From Collinsella ureilytica (GTDB lineage Bacteria > Actinomycetota > Coriobacteriia > Coriobacteriales > Coriobacteriaceae), in the NCBI RefSeq assembly GCF_019795105.1, contig NZ_JAIMFO010000008.1, forward strand, positions 1 through 64,000: DNA of 64,000 bases, written 5' to 3'. Shown here piece after piece: positions 44,463-52,376 of this stretch (its first letter is position 1; each line of letters starts with the position of its first letter). The notes beneath the pieces are model-generated. The model was not told where the DNA came from. It did not search any database and worked only from the letters and a program-made list of their open reading frames with translations. Position numbers and translations under genes: made by a program.

Positions 44463-45800
44463 ATGCCAAAGGCAGACCGGTGCATTGGTATTGGAGTGAT
44501 TGGGCTTGGAACTGTCGGGGGCGGTGTGGTGAAGCTCATCAATTCTCACCGCGAGTCCTATGTTTCAGGCTATGGCATTCACCTGGAAGTTGTGCGGGGC
44601 TGTGCGCTTGTTCCTGAGGCAGCTGATGCCTGCGGGCTTCCACGAGAGCGCTTTACCGATAACTGGCGCGAGCTGATCTCAGATCAAGCAGTTGATATTG
44701 TGGTTGAACTTATTGGTGGAGAGCACCCCGCGTTGGAGATCCACGAGGCGGCAATTGCAGCTGGCAAGCATATCGTTACCGCAAATAAGGCTCTGCTTGG
44801 CGTCCACGTTGAGCACCTCGGCACCCTTGCTGCAAAGGCCGGCGTCCAAATAAAATGCGAGGCTGCAGCTGCTGGCGGTATTCCGGTAGTCAATGCGCTC
44901 GAGCATGCCTTAGTTGCCAATCGAATCCTTACCATTGCAGGCATTTTAAATGGAACAACTAACTATATTTTGTCTCGCATGGAGCGTGAGGGTGCAGACT
45001 ATGCCGATGTATTAGCAGATGCCCAGCGCTTAGGCTTTGCCGAAGCAGATCCCACCGCCGACGTGGGAGGCTTTGATGCGGCAAGTAAAACCGCCATCCT
45101 TGCAAGCATTGGTTTTCATACCCGCGTCACTGCTGCCGATGTTTTTGTAGAAGGCATTGAGCGCATAAGCGCAGAAGATATAGCCGTGGCTTCCGAGCTT
45201 GGTTATGCAATCAAACTCTTAGGCATTGCTCGCGCCAGTGAGCACGGCGTAGAGGCTCGCGTACACCCTGCCATGATCCCTGCTGATCACCAGCTCGCAG
45301 CAGTGTCAGGGCCTATGAACGCGGTCTATATTGTGGGAGATGCCGTTGGAGAAACCATGTTTTACGGTGCAGGAGCTGGTTCGTTCCCCACAGCAAGCGC
45401 AGTTGTGGGCGATATCCTTGCCTTGGCAGAGCCCATGTCTCGAGGAGAGGAACCCTTGGCAGAAATTGAACCATACGATCGCGTGCTGCCCATCTTAAGC
45501 ATGCATGAGCTCACGAACCGGTTCTATCTGCGGCTTTTGGTAGAAGATCGAGCCGGAGCCCTTGCTGCCACCTCAGAGGTACTCGCGCGGCGAGCAATTT
45601 CTATCTCTTCTATCCGCCAGCTTGATGGCGACGGAACCGGTGGTGCCTGCACGGTTGTCTTGCTGACTCATGAGGCGCGTGAAGCTGATGTTGCAGCAGC
45701 TCTTGATGAACTCGCTCAGCTTTCATGCGTACGAGAGGTTGCCAATGTAATCCGCATCGAAGATGTGGACGCCTGGACGCAAGGAACCGATCTCGCATAA
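44463..45800 (+). CDS. hom: Homoserine dehydrogenase
   Basis: This enzyme of about 445 residues reduces aspartate semialdehyde to homoserine in threonine/methionine synthesis. It has an N-terminal Rossmann motif GVIGLGTVGGGVV, the VTANKALL catalytic-region segment near residue 100, GILNGTTNYILSRM near 160, AEADPTADVGGFDAASK near 193 (catalytic acidic and lysine residues), and a C-terminal ACT domain (FYLRLLVEDRAGALAATSEVLA). The start is ATG 44463 behind GGAGG. The presence of the ACT domain suggests feedback by threonine. Confidence 0.95.
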   Translation: MPKADRCIGIGVIGLGTVGGGVVKLINSHRESYVSGYGIHLEVVRGCALVPEAADACGLPRERFTDNWRELISDQAVDIVVELIGGEHPALEIHEAAIAAGKHIVTANKALLGVHVEHLGTLAAKAGVQIKCEAAAAGGIPVVNALEHALVANRILTIAGILNGTTNYILSRMEREGADYADVLADAQRLGFAEADPTADVGGFDAASKTAILASIGFHTRVTAADVFVEGIERISAEDIAVASELGYAIKLLGIARASEHGVEARVHPAMIPADHQLAAVSGPMNAVYIVGDAVGETMFYGAGAGSFPTASAVVGDILALAEPMSRGEEPLAEIEPYDRVLPILSMHELTNRFYLRLLVEDRAGALAATSEVLARRAISISSIRQLDGDGTGGACTVVLLTHEAREADVAAALDELAQLSCVREVANVIRIEDVDAWTQGTDLA

Positions 45801-46011
45801 ACGCACGGCAACCATGTTCAGAATGCTTGGATGCCTCTGTGCGTGTAACGATTCGCGCATGTAACAGAAGCACCAAAGTGCAGTTCATGCGGCTGCTATC
45901 TCACGCTTGATGGCGGCCGCTTGTTATGTAGAGCGCCGTTTATCAATAGAAGATCGATGAGGTCAACTTTTTCATGCGCAGATGCACTCGAACGTGGTAG
46001 GCTTTTTCTGT

Positions 46012-46038
46012 CGAAAATGGAACTGAGTTTCAATTTCG
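46012..46038. promoter_or_regulatory. Zur/AdcR-like imperfect palindrome upstream of the zinc operon
   Basis: CGAAAATGGAAC (46012-46023) and GTTTCAATTTCG (46027-46038) are inverted repeats matching at 10 of 12 positions around a TGA centre. The site is 36 bases upstream of the zinc-binding-protein gene. Its AT-rich GAAAAT...TTTC form resembles Fur-family zinc-repressor boxes. Which repressor binds is not known from this window. Confidence 0.5.
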
Positions 46039-46074
46039 ATTTCAGCCTATCCCCTATCCGAGAGTGGAGCATCC

Positions 46075-47100
46075 ATGAGGAAGCATCTCAGATTGTTAAC
46101 GGTCGTCTTTTCGGCCTTCATCATTGCCCTCGCTTTGAGCGGCTGTACCTCCCCGACAAGCCGCGAGGGTGGATCGCAGAAGAAAGTAATCTATACCACG
46201 TTTTTCCCCGTGCACGACCTCACGTCACGGATCGTCGGTGACAAGATGGATGTCAAAACCATCATTACCGGAGACCAAGAGCCTCACGACTTTGAGCTCA
46301 AGACCCAAGATATGGCCAAGATTACCGAGGCTGATCTGGTCATCTATAACGGCTCGGGCATGGAGTCCTTCATTGACTCGCTCAAAGAGAGCGCCCAAGA
46401 TGACTCAAAATTTCTTGATCTTTCTGCTGGCTTGACCCTGCTCGAAGGCGGTGCTCATAGCCACCATGATCATGACCACGATGCCGATGATCACGATGCT
46501 GATGATCACGACCACGATGCCGACCATGCCGATAAGAATCACGACCACGATGCGCATGATCACGACCACGGATCAGTGAATCCGCATACCTGGCTCAGCA
46601 TCAAAAACGCCGTGATTGAGCTTGATACGATCTATCACAAAGTTGCAGAAATCGACCCAGCAAACGCTGACTACTACAAGAAGAATCTGGAAACAGCAGA
46701 GCGCGAATTCAAAGCCCTCGACGAGAAGTTTGAAGCCAAGCTCTCTCAAGTTCCTGCTGAGAAACGCATGTTTGTCGTCTCCCACGCTGCCTTTAACTAT
46801 CTTGCGCATGACTATGGTCTCAAACAGGTAGCAGTCACGGGAATCTCACCTGAAGATGAGCCAACAGCAGCCCAGCTCGCAACCATCTCTGATTTCATTA
46901 AAACCCATGGTATCAATACTATTTTCTTTGAGGGTAAGGCCACGCCTAAGGTTGCAGAAACCCTTGCGGCAAGCGCCGGTGCCAAGACCTCAACCCTCTA
47001 CACCATGGAAAGCCTGACCGAGGATGAGGCAAACTTGGGCTATCTCACCCTCATGGAGCGAAACCTCGATGCGCTTATGGGATCGTTCGATGGAATCTAA
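46075..47100 (+). CDS. znuA: Zinc ABC transporter substrate-binding lipoprotein (ZnuA/AdcA-like)
   Basis: This 341-residue cluster A-1 binding protein captures zinc (or manganese) outside the cell. It has a lipobox ALSGC (Cys about 24) and metal-ligand segments FFPVHDL, EPHDFEL (His about 71), NPHTWLS (His about 171) and VSHAAFNYLA. A histidine/aspartate-rich loop at about residues 127-166 is typical of zinc-specific members. The late FFEGKATPK carries the final acidic ligand region. It is the first gene of a four-gene operon and overlaps the ATPase gene by 11 bases. Confidence 0.95.
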   Translation: MRKHLRLLTVVFSAFIIALALSGCTSPTSREGGSQKKVIYTTFFPVHDLTSRIVGDKMDVKTIITGDQEPHDFELKTQDMAKITEADLVIYNGSGMESFIDSLKESAQDDSKFLDLSAGLTLLEGGAHSHHDHDHDADDHDADDHDHDADHADKNHDHDAHDHDHGSVNPHTWLSIKNAVIELDTIYHKVAEIDPANADYYKKNLETAEREFKALDEKFEAKLSQVPAEKRMFVVSHAAFNYLAHDYGLKQVAVTGISPEDEPTAAQLATISDFIKTHGINTIFFEGKATPKVAETLAASAGAKTSTLYTMESLTEDEANLGYLTLMERNLDALMGSFDGI

Positions 47101-47812
47101 GCCAGAGGTGCTCTCAATTCAGAATCTCAGCTTTGCCTACGATGAGCGGCCGCTGCTTGGCGGCGTAAATCTCTCGATTTATGCCGGTGAGCTTATCGCC
47201 CTTGTCGGAGATAATGGTGCAGGCAAATCAACTCTCATGAAGCTCATCTTAGGCCAGCTCAAACCGGGTACAGGCACAATCACCCTCTTTGGTGATGATG
47301 CTTTTTCAAACCCTCACTTTGAGGATATCGCCTATGTTTCTCAGGACTCCATTCGAGGCTATCGCAACTTTCCTACCACGATTGAAGAGCTCATTGGAAT
47401 TCATGTGCGCTATCTCAACGCGAAGGCACAGATTGATGAACTGCTTGCAACCGTTCAGCTCAGCGAGCATAAAAGTAAGCGCTTAAGCGAGCTGTCTGGC
47501 GGGCAACTCCAACGTGTTGGCCTCTTGCTTGCCCTGATCAAAGATGCTCGGCTCATTTTGCTCGATGAGCCTACCTCAGCCATCGACCGAACGTTTTCAG
47601 CTGAGTTTTATCGTATCTTGCGCGACCTTGCCGTAAGCGGCACCGCCATCGTCGTGATCACTCATCACCTCCATGATGCTCGCGCCTTCGTTGACCGGGT
47701 AATCAGGCTCGAAGATGGCACCTGCCATATTGAATGCGCCACACTCGACGATCACGGAACAGGTGGTGCTGGTTGTCACTGTTTGCATCCTCAGCCAGTT
47801 GGGAGGAGCTAA
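47090..47812 (+). CDS. znuC: Zinc ABC transporter ATPase (ZnuC/AdcC-like)
   Basis: This protein of about 240 residues has Walker A GDNGAGKST, signature LSGGQLQRVG, Walker B LILLDEPTSAID and switch VITHH. The C-terminal tail is unusual: after the ATPase core it carries CHIEC and GCHCLH, a cysteine/histidine cluster that could bind zinc. The start is ATG 47090, inside the end of znuA, in agreement with ATPase family length. The stop is immediately followed by the GTG of the permease gene. Confidence 0.95.
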   Translation: MESKPEVLSIQNLSFAYDERPLLGGVNLSIYAGELIALVGDNGAGKSTLMKLILGQLKPGTGTITLFGDDAFSNPHFEDIAYVSQDSIRGYRNFPTTIEELIGIHVRYLNAKAQIDELLATVQLSEHKSKRLSELSGGQLQRVGLLLALIKDARLILLDEPTSAIDRTFSAEFYRILRDLAVSGTAIVVITHHLHDARAFVDRVIRLEDGTCHIECATLDDHGTGGAGCHCLHPQPVGRS

Positions 47813-48607
47813 GTGTTTGCATATGAGTTCATGCAGCGCGCCTTTGCGGTAAGCACCGTACTTGGCATCATCCTCCCCTGCATTGGGTTACCGGTCTTGC
47901 TCAAGCGCCTCTCCATGCTTGGCGACACCTTGGCACATGCCTCCCTCGCAGGTGTGGCAATCGGGCTCTGCTTTGGCTTCAATCCACTCATTGGCTCAGT
48001 GGTGGCATGCGTGGTGGCTGGCCTATCAGTTGAGGTGGTAAGCTCACGTCTTCGCGCCTACCAAGAAATCTCAACGGTCATTGTGCTTGCAGCAGCAATT
48101 GGCCTCGCTGGCATTTTTACCAGCTTTACCGGAGGCGGCAGCTCCATCTCAGGCTATCTCTTTGGCTCGGTGGTTACCATCTCCGACCTTGAGTTCAAAC
48201 TCGTCCTTGGCGTGGCAGCTGTAGTCATTGTGATCTATCGCCTCATCTATACCCGTCTGTATTTGAGCGTCTTTGATCCAGCAGCGGCACCCCTGCTCGG
48301 TATCAATACCAAAACCTTGAGTCTTGTGTTCTCGCTCCTGGTAGCGATTGCCGTCTCGGTTGCCGCCAAGACCATCGGATCGCTCATTGTCTCTTCCCTG
48401 TTGGTAATTCCCTCTATCACCGCCATGCAGCTTGCACGAACCTATAAGGGCACGCTTGCCTGCTCAATTGGAATTTCTCTTGCCTGCATGTATAGCGGTC
48501 TTACGATCTCGTACTACTGCAACTTAAAGCCAGGCTCAGTCATTGTGCTGATCTCTGTTGCAGTCCTTTTAGCCACCCTGCTTATTCGCCACAAGGCTCG
48601 CTCATAA
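47813..48607 (+). CDS. znuB: Zinc ABC transporter permease (ZnuB/AdcB-like)
   Basis: This 264-residue membrane protein has about seven to eight helices and the ABC-3 family patterns MLGDTLAHASLAGVAIG near residue 38 and SSLLVIPSITAMQLA near 195. Translation begins at GTG directly after the ATPase stop, behind GGGAGGAGC. With ZnuA and ZnuC it forms the importer. Confidence 0.95.
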   Translation: MFAYEFMQRAFAVSTVLGIILPCIGLPVLLKRLSMLGDTLAHASLAGVAIGLCFGFNPLIGSVVACVVAGLSVEVVSSRLRAYQEISTVIVLAAAIGLAGIFTSFTGGGSSISGYLFGSVVTISDLEFKLVLGVAAVVIVIYRLIYTRLYLSVFDPAAAPLLGINTKTLSLVFSLLVAIAVSVAAKTIGSLIVSSLLVIPSITAMQLARTYKGTLACSIGISLACMYSGLTISYYCNLKPGSVIVLISVAVLLATLLIRHKARS

Positions 48608-48634
48608 AACCTCATAGTTAGAAAGGAATCTCGT

Positions 48635-50710
48635 ATGAAATCACAAAAGACCATCATTGTTGGTGCTCTTGTTATTGGTATTGCAGCCGGATCGGTTGCT
48701 GTTGTTCGCACCTTTGGCCAAGGTCCTGCACCCGAGATTGCTCGGACTGAAGCCGCCCGCACCGAGAGCAAAAAGGTCTCGTACAAACAGGACGACACAA
48801 CCGATGTCTTACTTGATGCGGAAGTAAACTCCGATGAGATTGTAAAGGTCGTAAAGCATGGCGATCACTGGCATGTCTTTACCAAAGATGGCCGCGAGAT
48901 CATTACCTACAGCGATCCCTCGTTAGCGTCCAATGCTACCGATCTGAAGCATACCGCTAAGGTTGTTTCTGCAGACTCCCTCAAGCATATGCGTGGCACC
49001 GATGTCGTGCGCATCTTAAAACACGGAGACCACTACCATGTCTACACTGCCGATGGACGGGAGTTCATTACCTACTCAGACCCTTCGGCAGCATTTCCCG
49101 GCATTGCCATCGGCACCTATACGGGATCACACAAAACGACGGTATCGACTGCATCCTGGACAGAACCAGAGAGCGCTCCTGCTCCTGCTCAACCGGGAAG
49201 CTCTTGGCACGAACATCCAGCCACACCCTCAGATGAGCCTGCACCAGCACTTCCTGGTCTCTCATTTGTAAAGGTAGTTCGCCTCGCAGACCTCAAAAAC
49301 CTGGCCATTGTGCGCATCTTACAGCACGCCGATCACTACCACGCCTATACCTCTGATGGCACCGAGTACATTACCTATGATGATCCTTCGAGCGCATTTC
49401 CCAACATTACCATTGGTACCTATACGGGTGATCACTCCACACCGCGTCCTCCCGCACCTGATCCACAACCCGGAAAACCTGGCTCTGATGCCAAGCCTGA
49501 TGCTGCACCCACGCCTGGTTCTGAGTCCAAGCCGAACACCAATCCCACGCCGAGCCAAAATCCCAACGATCCCAAGCGTGTGGTGAAAATCTTGCACCAT
49601 GAGGATCACTGGCACCTCATTTTGGCCGATGGTACTGAGCTTGTTACCCATACCAATCCGAGCACGCTCTATCCCGGTATTCCTATCGGAGAGTACGATC
49701 CTCTGGCAGGTAAACATCTTGAGCGCCCCGGTGCCGATGAGCTCTTTACCTATGATGAGATCAAAGAAGGCCTGGTGGTACCGCTCGACCAGATTACCTA
49801 TGGTGGCGTGATTTACACCATTGGCTTTAACAAGACAGCCAACAAGTTCATCGTGCCCCACCTTGATCACTATCACAATATCTCGATTGAGTCCCTCATT
49901 CAGGCCTGCAAGCTCTTCCCCGAGTCCTTCGGTAACCACTCTGCCCGAGAGATTGTGGCAACTCTCAAATACCTTGTTCGCCATCCCGAGGCGCGTCCTA
50001 AAAAAGAGGGTTGGGGCCACGATGCCCAAGGTGACCAGAAAGACCTTGGTGAGTTTGAAGAGGCTCCAAGCGAGACCCGCAAAGCACTCCGCATCATCCA
50101 CGATACCAAGCAGGAAACCTGGACGATTTACTTTAGCGATGGCAGCACGCGCATCAGCCGCACTGATCCTTCAAGCAACTTCCCGGGTGTCACGGTGCTG
50201 ACCACAGGCTCTATCGTGAATCCCACTATGACCGATGATGAGATCATTGCCACCTGGAGCAAAAAATATGGAATCACGACCGATGAGTTTGAGGAGATCT
50301 TGCTTGAACTTCCTGCTGCTCCGTTAAATACCATCGTATTCCGTGAGGATCGCACCGTGGTCATCAACGGAGAGACCCTGCCCTTCCGCATGCCTGAGCA
50401 AACCGATGACGACGATGCTCCAGAGGATGAAGCGGACAAGGCCGAAAGCGAGCACCAGAACCACGGCACGCAATCGCAACATACTGGAAGCGTGAACACG
50501 TCCACGCCAACGAACCAGAGCGAATCGGGAACCACGAGCGCTCAAACGGGCACGCAGGCAGAAACGAATGCTTCCACGCAAGCAGGTCAGACAGGCTCTA
50601 CGAGCGCGCCTGAAGCCCCCGCAAGCAGCCCTCAAGGCTCAGATCAAGCAGCTACCCCTCAAGCACCTGGACGTGAGGTATCTGCCTCTCCTGTGGTGAA
50701 CCACGCGTAA
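48635..50710 (+). CDS. Secreted histidine-triad repeat protein, putative zinc-scavenging surface protein
   Basis: This 691-residue protein has an N-terminal hydrophobic signal/anchor (residues 6-24) and no sortase motif. It carries a repeated module with HxxHxH cores: HGDHWH (75-80), HGDHYH (130-135), HADHYH (231-236), HEDHWH (322-327) and a variant HLDHYH (409-414). Each of the first four is followed by a DG.E/R-..T...P pattern (for example TADGREFITYSDPS). A sixth copy near 485-519 keeps the scaffold but lost the histidines. The tail from about 590 is acidic then Ser/Thr/Gln-rich. HxxHxH is the zinc motif of streptococcal Pht proteins, which hand zinc to AdcA-type receptors; that role is inferred from this operon position. 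Confidence 0.85.
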   Translation: MKSQKTIIVGALVIGIAAGSVAVVRTFGQGPAPEIARTEAARTESKKVSYKQDDTTDVLLDAEVNSDEIVKVVKHGDHWHVFTKDGREIITYSDPSLASNATDLKHTAKVVSADSLKHMRGTDVVRILKHGDHYHVYTADGREFITYSDPSAAFPGIAIGTYTGSHKTTVSTASWTEPESAPAPAQPGSSWHEHPATPSDEPAPALPGLSFVKVVRLADLKNLAIVRILQHADHYHAYTSDGTEYITYDDPSSAFPNITIGTYTGDHSTPRPPAPDPQPGKPGSDAKPDAAPTPGSESKPNTNPTPSQNPNDPKRVVKILHHEDHWHLILADGTELVTHTNPSTLYPGIPIGEYDPLAGKHLERPGADELFTYDEIKEGLVVPLDQITYGGVIYTIGFNKTANKFIVPHLDHYHNISIESLIQACKLFPESFGNHSAREIVATLKYLVRHPEARPKKEGWGHDAQGDQKDLGEFEEAPSETRKALRIIHDTKQETWTIYFSDGSTRISRTDPSSNFPGVTVLTTGSIVNPTMTDDEIIATWSKKYGITTDEFEEILLELPAAPLNTIVFREDRTVVINGETLPFRMPEQTDDDDAPEDEADKAESEHQNHGTQSQHTGSVNTSTPTNQSESGTTSAQTGTQAETNASTQAGQTGSTSAPEAPASSPQGSDQAATPQAPGREVSASPVVNHA

Positions 50711-51924
50711 ATCGCGTGAGCATAATAGGCTCCGCCTAAGTCTGAAGGATGCGAATAATCGCGTAAAAAGAAGCGATCATATTCGTGATCAGAAAAGTCT
50801 GCGACCGGAACCTGCGCCTGTCCACACATGGCGCGGATCCGGTCGTAGTACTCTTTGCGCACCTGAGCGGTATAGATTGTCTGGTCGTAGGCAGCACCCT
50901 TAACCGGCTGGATCAGAATTAACGGCTTGATATGAGCTTCGCGGCAGACCTCGAGCAGCATGCCAAAGTCTTCAAATTCCTGCTCACTCAGATACGATCC
51001 ATCTCCAAATTTTTGCCAGCTGTCCTTAGCTCCCCGCTCCCAGGTCTTGAACTTCTTCTGATACCAGGTGTCATAAAAACCCAGGCTATTATTTGCTGAC
51101 CGAGCCTTAGCATCTGCCTCAGCTCGATCAAAGATTGCTGGCCAATCCGGGTCTCCAGTTTGCGTTATTGGCTGTGCCTCAAGGCTCTCTGGGCTTGCCT
51201 CAGCGCCGCTTGCTTGTACAGGCAGCGTCTGCGCTCCAGGTGCCGTAGCTAAATTGGTATCCGTCGCCTGTCTCAAATCTGCCAGCAAATTGCTGGCGTT
51301 TCCATCTATGCGCTCAACCCACGCCCCCACAGGAGTTGAACCTGCTCGCCGATCCACTCCATACTCAGCCATACGGCTGGTAATTCGCTCTTTTAAGCTC
51401 TGGGAAATATCGGGGTTATCCATAAACGCATGATAGGCTCCCTCAGAAAACAGACCAGGGAACTCAGACTTGGGATTTCGATACGACATAAACCACTGCA
51501 GGCTCACCACAAAAACGAGGCGCTTATCGTCGAGCTGTGGAGCTAAGGCTCCCATTTCGATAGCGCTCCAGAGATCTGCCGTACCCGCACGCCCCATAAC
51601 GGCAACGTCAATGTCATAGCGTCCATTGGTGAACAGGCGTGCAGGGTGTGCAGGACCTGCCAGATCGGGAGCGAGCTCAGAGGATCCAAAGAGTAGCTTG
51701 GGATGCTCACCACGCGCACGTCGGTTCGCTAAGCTCTGAGTGATGAAATCAAAATTCGTGAGCTGTGTGGCCACCGGATAGGTAACGATGACCGGCGCTG
51801 GCTCTGAGGCCTCAGCCTTCGCGTGAGCTCCAAAAGCAGCAATGCCGCTTGCGCCAAGTACCAGCGCCAAACCAACAAGAGCAGCACGCCGATACATCGG
51901 CGCTAATGCTTCTGTCCGATCCAC
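50659..51924 (-). CDS. dltD: D-alanyl-lipoteichoic acid biosynthesis protein DltD
   Basis: DltD is the final factor in transfer of D-alanine onto teichoic-acid-type polymers outside the membrane. This 421-residue protein has an N-terminal membrane anchor (about residues 13-31), the SGNH-hydrolase-like LLFGSSELAPD near 78, FVVSLQWFMS, and the C-terminal DYSHPSDLGGAYYAHAI holding the catalytic Asp/His. Translation starts at GTG behind GGAGG. Its last 52 bases overlap the 3' end of the convergent histidine-triad gene. Confidence 0.93.
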   Translation of the reverse strand: MDRTEALAPMYRRAALVGLALVLGASGIAAFGAHAKAEASEPAPVIVTYPVATQLTNFDFITQSLANRRARGEHPKLLFGSSELAPDLAGPAHPARLFTNGRYDIDVAVMGRAGTADLWSAIEMGALAPQLDDKRLVFVVSLQWFMSYRNPKSEFPGLFSEGAYHAFMDNPDISQSLKERITSRMAEYGVDRRAGSTPVGAWVERIDGNASNLLADLRQATDTNLATAPGAQTLPVQASGAEASPESLEAQPITQTGDPDWPAIFDRAEADAKARSANNSLGFYDTWYQKKFKTWERGAKDSWQKFGDGSYLSEQEFEDFGMLLEVCREAHIKPLILIQPVKGAAYDQTIYTAQVRKEYYDRIRAMCGQAQVPVADFSDHEYDRFFLRDYSHPSDLGGAYYAHAIYAWFTTGEADTSRPGA

Positions 51925-51933
51925 ACCTGCCTC

Positions 51934-52134
51934 CTAGAATTCCGCGTACACCGGAGCCGCTGGAGCTCCGTACGGAGAAGCAATAAAGAACCACGCCAGC
52001 ACTGTAATGAGGCTCACCACGAGGACTGCCCACGCAAGGGCAGCAGACCAACTCCCGCCAAAAAACCAGGAGCGCATCAGCTGCTGAGCCTCTGCAATGC
52101 CTTGAGCCGGGCCTTTTTGCTCAGACGTGGTCAT
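51934..52134 (-). CDS. dltX: DltX-like small membrane protein
   Basis: This 66-residue protein has one central membrane helix (ALAWAVLVVSLITVLAWFF) and ends APVYAEF. DltX of Firmicutes is a similarly small single-helix protein whose conserved C-terminus has the form (F/V)-x-YxEF and takes part in moving D-alanine across the membrane with DltB/DltD. The match is in the last residues and the topology. It overlaps dltC by four bases (ATGA) and precedes dltD by 9 bases. In Firmicutes dltX usually precedes dltA, so this position is unusual. Confidence 0.75.
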   Translation of the reverse strand: MTTSEQKGPAQGIAEAQQLMRSWFFGGSWSAALAWAVLVVSLITVLAWFFIASPYGAPAAPVYAEF

Positions 52135-52376
52135 AGACGAATCGCAATCTGGTGAATGATTCGATTCACCGTATTCATCTCTTCACGCTCAACAGCCGTA
52201 GGCGCAATATCGACACCAAAGCGCTCCTCGATCTCTACGAGCACCTCAATGGCTGCCATCGAGTCAAGCAGGCCGGCATCAAACAGGTCGATGTCGCGCT
52301 CTTCGCGAACCGCCTCGTCATCACAGATGCTCTCGAGCATATCGAGTACCTGCTCCTCAAGTTCTTGCTCATCCAT
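52131..52376 (-). CDS. dltC: D-alanine carrier protein DltC
   Basis: This 81-residue acyl-carrier-type protein has the attachment serine in DAGLLDSMAA at about residue 40, which should receive 4'-phosphopantetheine. The DltC pattern continues in IEERFGVDIAPTAVEREEMNTV. It carries activated D-alanine from DltA to DltB. Its start overlaps dltB by 8 bases and its stop overlaps dltX. Confidence 0.95.
   Translation of the reverse strand: MDEQELEEQVLDMLESICDDEAVREERDIDLFDAGLLDSMAAIEVLVEIEERFGVDIAPTAVEREEMNTVNRIIHQIAIRL

Noticed and set aside
49319-50101. A 260-residue open frame antisense to the histidine-triad gene
   Set aside because: It mirrors the repeats of the real gene on the other strand and has no start context.
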